Source: Liolophura sinensis
Lineage: Eukaryota > Mollusca > Polyplacophora > Chitonida > Chitonidae
Reading direction: 5' to 3'
DNA length: 52,659 nt
NCBI RefSeq assembly: GCF_032854445.1
Contig: NW_027018245.1
Location: forward strand, 1 to 52,659
The position numbers and the translations under genes are program-made. Under the pieces are notes generated by a model. That model ran no database searches. It was not told where the DNA came from and saw only the letters and a program-made list of their open reading frames with translations. Below, one piece after another: positions 49,171 through 52,659 of this stretch (position 1 is the first letter of the stretch; every line of letters starts with the position of its first letter).

Positions 49171-52100
49171 TAAGCTGTACTCTGTACAATCGCGACTGGT
49201 CATTACTATATTCAACTTTTGACTATAAGTTATGTGCCCTTCGGTAGCCCAGAAGACCTGAAATCTTTGGGCTAAGCCCATTTAACTCACCCAGCAATTG
49301 CCTTACTTCTAAGTGCAAGACAATCTCAATGTCTTTATCTACGTGTAGAAAAACCACACCATTTGTACATGAAAAACACAAGGTACTTGATACAGTCTGC
49401 TGTAAAAAGTACAACTGACCACAGACCCAAATGAATAAGGTGCCAAAAGATGCGGAATTGAGCCAGGTATCGGCAGCTGTTGAAAAATTGCAAATTTCCT
49501 TGGTTTCCATGGAGTAAGAGCCGTTGCTGAGCACGTGATTATTACATAAATGCTCATTAAATTGTCACTACAGCCAAAAGTATTGGTCGGAGTTCAACGC
49601 GGTTTGCACCATTCGATTTCTCGTCACAAAATACGTCGGATTAGCCTCATACCAGCAGCACTGGAACAATTTTTCCACTTTTGCATTTTTGCCTGGTCTT
49701 TTTGTTAATTGAAATCGGCTACACTGTACTATGTACCATCGCGACTGGTCATTACTATATTCAACTTTTGACTATAAGTTATGTGCCCTTCGGTAGCCCA
49801 GAAGACGTCAAATGTTTGGGCCAAGCCCATTTAACTCACCCAGCAATTGTCTTACTTCTAAGTGCAAGATAATCTCAATGTCTTTATCTACGTGTAGAAA
49901 AATCACACCATTTGTACATAAAAAACACAAGGTACTTGATACAGTCTGCTGTAAAAAGTACAACTGACCACAGACCCACATGAATAAGGTGCCAAAAGAT
50001 GCGGAATTGAGCTAGGTATCGGCAGCTGTTGAAAAATTGCAAATTTCTTTGGTTTTCATGGAGTAAGAGCCGTTGCTGGGCACGTGATTATGACATCAAT
50101 GATCATTCAATTGTCGCTACAGCCAAAAGTATTGGTCGGAGAGCAACGCGGATTGCACCATTCGATTTCTCGTCACAAAATACGTCGGATTAGCCTCTTA
50201 CCAGCAGCACTGGAACAGTTTTTCCACTTTTGCATTTTTGCCTGGTCTTTTTGTTAATTGAAATCGGCTAAGCTGTACTCTGTACAATCGCGACTGGTCA
50301 TTACTATATTCAACTTTTGACTATAAGTTATGTGCCCTTCGGTAGCCCAGAAGACCTGAAATCTTTGGGCTAAGCCCATTTAACTCACCCAGCAATTGCC
50401 TTACTTCTAAGTGCAAGACAATCTCAATGTCTTTTTCTACGTGTAGAAAATCCACACCATTTGACATAAAAACACAAGGTACTTGATACAGTCTGCTGTA
50501 AAAAGTACAACTAAACACTGACCCACATTTATAAGGTGCCAAAAGATGAGGAATTGGGCCAGGCATCGGCAGCTGTTAAAAAATTGCAAATAACCCTGGT
50601 TTCCATGGAGTAAGAGCCGTTGCTGGGCACGTGATTATGACATCAATGATCATTCAATTGTCGCTACAGCCAAAAGTATTGGTGGGAGAGCAACGTGGTT
50701 TGCACCATTCGATTTCTCGTCACAAAATACGTCGGATTAGTCTCTTACCAGCAGCACTGGAACAGTTTTTCCACTTTTGCATTTTTGCCTGGTCTTTTTG
50801 TTAATTGAAACCGGCTACACTGTACTCTGTACAATCGCGACTGGTCATTACTATATGAAACTTTTGACTATATGTTATGTGCCCTTCGGTAACCCAGAAA
50901 ACCTGAAATCTTTGGGCCAAGCCCATTTAACTCACCCAGCAATTGTCTTACTTCTAAGTCCAAGACAATCTCAATGTCTTTATCTACGTGTAGAAAAACC
51001 ACACCATTTGTACGTAAAAAACACAAGGTACTTGATACAGTCTGCTGTAAAAAGTACAACTGAACACTGACCCACTTTAGTAAGGTGCCAAAAGATGCGG
51101 AATTGAGCCAGGCATCGGCAGTTGTTGAAAAAATTGCAAATTTCCCTGGTTTCCATGGAGTAAGAGCCGTTGCTGGGCACGTGATTATGACATAAATGAT
51201 CATTCAATTGTCACTACAGCCAAAAGTATTGTTCGGAGAGCAACGCGGTTTGCACCATTCGATTTCTCGTCACAAAATACGTCGGATTAGCCTCTTACCA
51301 GCACCACTGGAACAGTTTTTCCACTTTTGCATTTTTACCTGGTCTTTTTGTTAATTGAAATTGGCTACACTGTACTCTGTACAATCGCGACTGGTCATTA
51401 CTATATTCAACTTTTGACTATAAGTTATGTGCCCTTCGGTAGCCCAGAAGACGTCAAATGTTTGGGCCAAGCCCATTTAACTCACCCAGCAATTGTCTTA
51501 CTTCTAAGTGCAAGATAATCTCAATGTCTTTATCTACGTGTAGAAAAATCACACCATTTGTACATAAAAAACACAAGGTACTTGATACAGTCTGCTGTAA
51601 AAAGTACAACTGACCACAGACCCACATGAATAAGGTGCCAAAAGATGCGGAATGAGCTAGGTATCGGCAGCTGTTGAAAAATTGCAAATTTCTTTGGTTT
51701 TTATGGAGTAAGAGCCGTTGCTGGGCACGTGATTATGACATCAATGATCATTCAATTGTCGCTACAGCCAAAAGTATTGGTCGGAGAGCAACGCGGATTG
51801 CACCATTCGATTTCTCGTCACAAAATACGTCGGATTAGCCTCTTACTAGTAGCACTGGAACAGTTCTTCCACTTTTGCATTTTGCCTGGTCTTTTGGTTA
51901 ATTGAAACCGGCTACACTGTACTCTGTACAATCGCGACTGGTCATTACTATATTCAACTTTTGACTATAAGTTATGTGCCCTTCGGTAGCCCAGAAGACT
52001 TGAAATCTTTAGGCCAAGCCCATTTAACTCACCCAGCAATTGTCTTACTTCTAAGTCCAAGACAATCTCAATGTCTTTATCTACGTGTAGAAAAACCACA

Positions 52101-52659
52101 CCATTTGTACGTGAAAAAACACAAGGTACTTGATACAGTCTGCTGTAAAAAGTACAACTGAACACTGACCCACTTCAGTAAGGTGCCAAAAGTATGCGGA
52201 ATTAAGCCAGGTATCGGCAGCTGTTGAAAAATTGGCAAATATCCCTGGTTTCCATGGAGCAAGAGCCGTTGCTGGGCACGTGATTATGACATAAATGATC
52301 ATTCAATTGTCACTACAGCCAAAAGTATTGTTCGGAGAGCAACGCGGTTTGCACCATTCGATTTCTCGTCACAAAATACGTCGGATTAGCCTCTTACCAG
52401 CACCACTGGAACAGTTTTTCCACTTTTGCATTTTTACCTGGTCTTTTTGTTAATTGAAATCGGCTAAGCTGTACTCTGTACAATCGCGACTGGTCATTAC
52501 TATATTCAACTTTTGACTATAAGTTATGTGCCCTTCGGTAGCCCAGAAGACGTCAAATGTTTGGGCCAAGCCCATTTAACTCACCCAGCAATTGTCTTAC
52601 TTCTAAGTGCAAGACAATCTCAATGTCTTTATCTACGTGTAGAAAAATCACACCATTTG
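49171..52659. repeat. Shuffled version of the nine-monomer unit, cut by the window end
   Basis: Starts are 49466, 50015, 50562, 51111, 51660 and 52210; the last is cut at 450 bp. Linkers are C, C, B, A, C, A. 50015 and 50562 match 33005 and 33553 at an offset of about 17.01 kb (GAGCTAGG, TTCTTTGGTTTTCATGG, GATGAGGAATTGG). 49466 instead matches 34652 (GAGCACGTGATTATTAC). 51660 repeats the GAGCTAGG type, and 51111 and 52210 carry CAGCACCACTGG. The order has been rearranged relative to 31460-41340. Confidence 0.82.

Larger units (their letters stand above)
1..52659. repeat. Satellite DNA array, ~549-bp monomer, ~96 units, extends beyond both window ends
   Basis: The same ~549-bp sequence recurs from the first base to the last, always in the same orientation. 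Anchored on GGCATCGGCAG or its variants (GGTATCGGCAG, GGCCTCGGCAG, GGCATCTTAAG, GGCATCCTAAG, GGCATCTTCAG, GACATCGGCAG), starts fall at 1, 551, 1101, 1650, 2199, 2748, 3297 and so on to 52210. Spacing is nearly always 545-551 bp; the exceptions are 849/850 bp (two deletion-fused pairs) and 554/562 bp (micro-insertions). Monomers differ by scattered substitutions and 1-nt indels. A 52-kb array of this unit length is characteristic of eukaryotic satellite DNA (family knowledge). The chromosomal position and species cannot be read from the window, and I do not recognise the family. No gene lies anywhere in it. Confidence 0.97.

Noticed and set aside
1-52659. CRISPR array or bacterial tandem repeat
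   Set aside because: The repeat unit is 549 bp with no short-repeat and unique-spacer pattern, and no cas genes or bacterial genes are present.
1-52659. rDNA or histone-type tandem gene array
   Set aside because: The unit is far too short and contains no recognisable rRNA, 5S rRNA, snRNA or histone sequence.
1-52659. Telomeric repeats or array boundary
   Set aside because: No TTAGGG-, TTAGG- or TTTAGGG-type runs were seen, and both ends of the window are in mid-array.

Overview
The whole 52,659-bp window is one uninterrupted tandem satellite array. A ~549-bp monomer (about 42% GC, counted on one monomer) repeats head to tail in a single orientation. Using the short motif GGCATCGGCAG and its variants as a phase anchor, I counted 95 monomer starts, almost all 545-551 bp apart. 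The array runs off both ends of the window. I found no unique sequence, protein-coding gene, RNA gene, mobile element or CRISPR array. Long arrays of this kind are typical of eukaryotic satellite heterochromatin (centromeric, pericentromeric, subtelomeric or sex-chromosome). The sequence does not let me name the organism, and I do not recognise the satellite family.

The array is not a simple repeat. The last ~40 bp of each monomer exist in three main versions: A (CCCACTTCAGTAAG), B (CCCACATTTATAAG) and C (ACATGAATAAG after CAGACC). Further diagnostic variants define monomer types that recur in fixed order, giving nested higher-order repeats (HORs). Region by region: 1-5300, irregular monomers; 5301-11407, a tandem duplication of a ~3,049-bp unit that carries a deletion-fused monomer; 11408-15769, irregular; 15770-18326, a block seen again at 33880-36436; 17090-30260, a 2,195-bp four-monomer HOR, regular for three units and then with monomers gained and lost; 31460-41340, a nearly identical 4,941-bp nine-monomer tandem duplication; 41341-46794, pieces of earlier blocks plus a displaced 2,195-bp duplication; 46728-49170, a second copy of 30267-32709; 49171-52659, a shuffled version of the nine-monomer unit.

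The most interesting sequence-level property is a cluster of short inverted repeats in the 3' half of nearly every monomer: TGTAC-TCT-GTACA, a nested AGCCCA/TGGGCT/AGCCCA system, TCTAC-GT-GTAGA and a 30-nt hairpin. A further palindrome, AATGATCATT, and a CACGTG site lie in the 5' half. Dyad-rich satellites have been linked to centromeres that lack CENP-B boxes, so a centromeric role is a testable idea, not a conclusion. Apparent open reading frames occur on both strands but mostly open with TTG or GTG, overlap antisense, and are switched on and off by common monomer variants. I do not regard them as genes.
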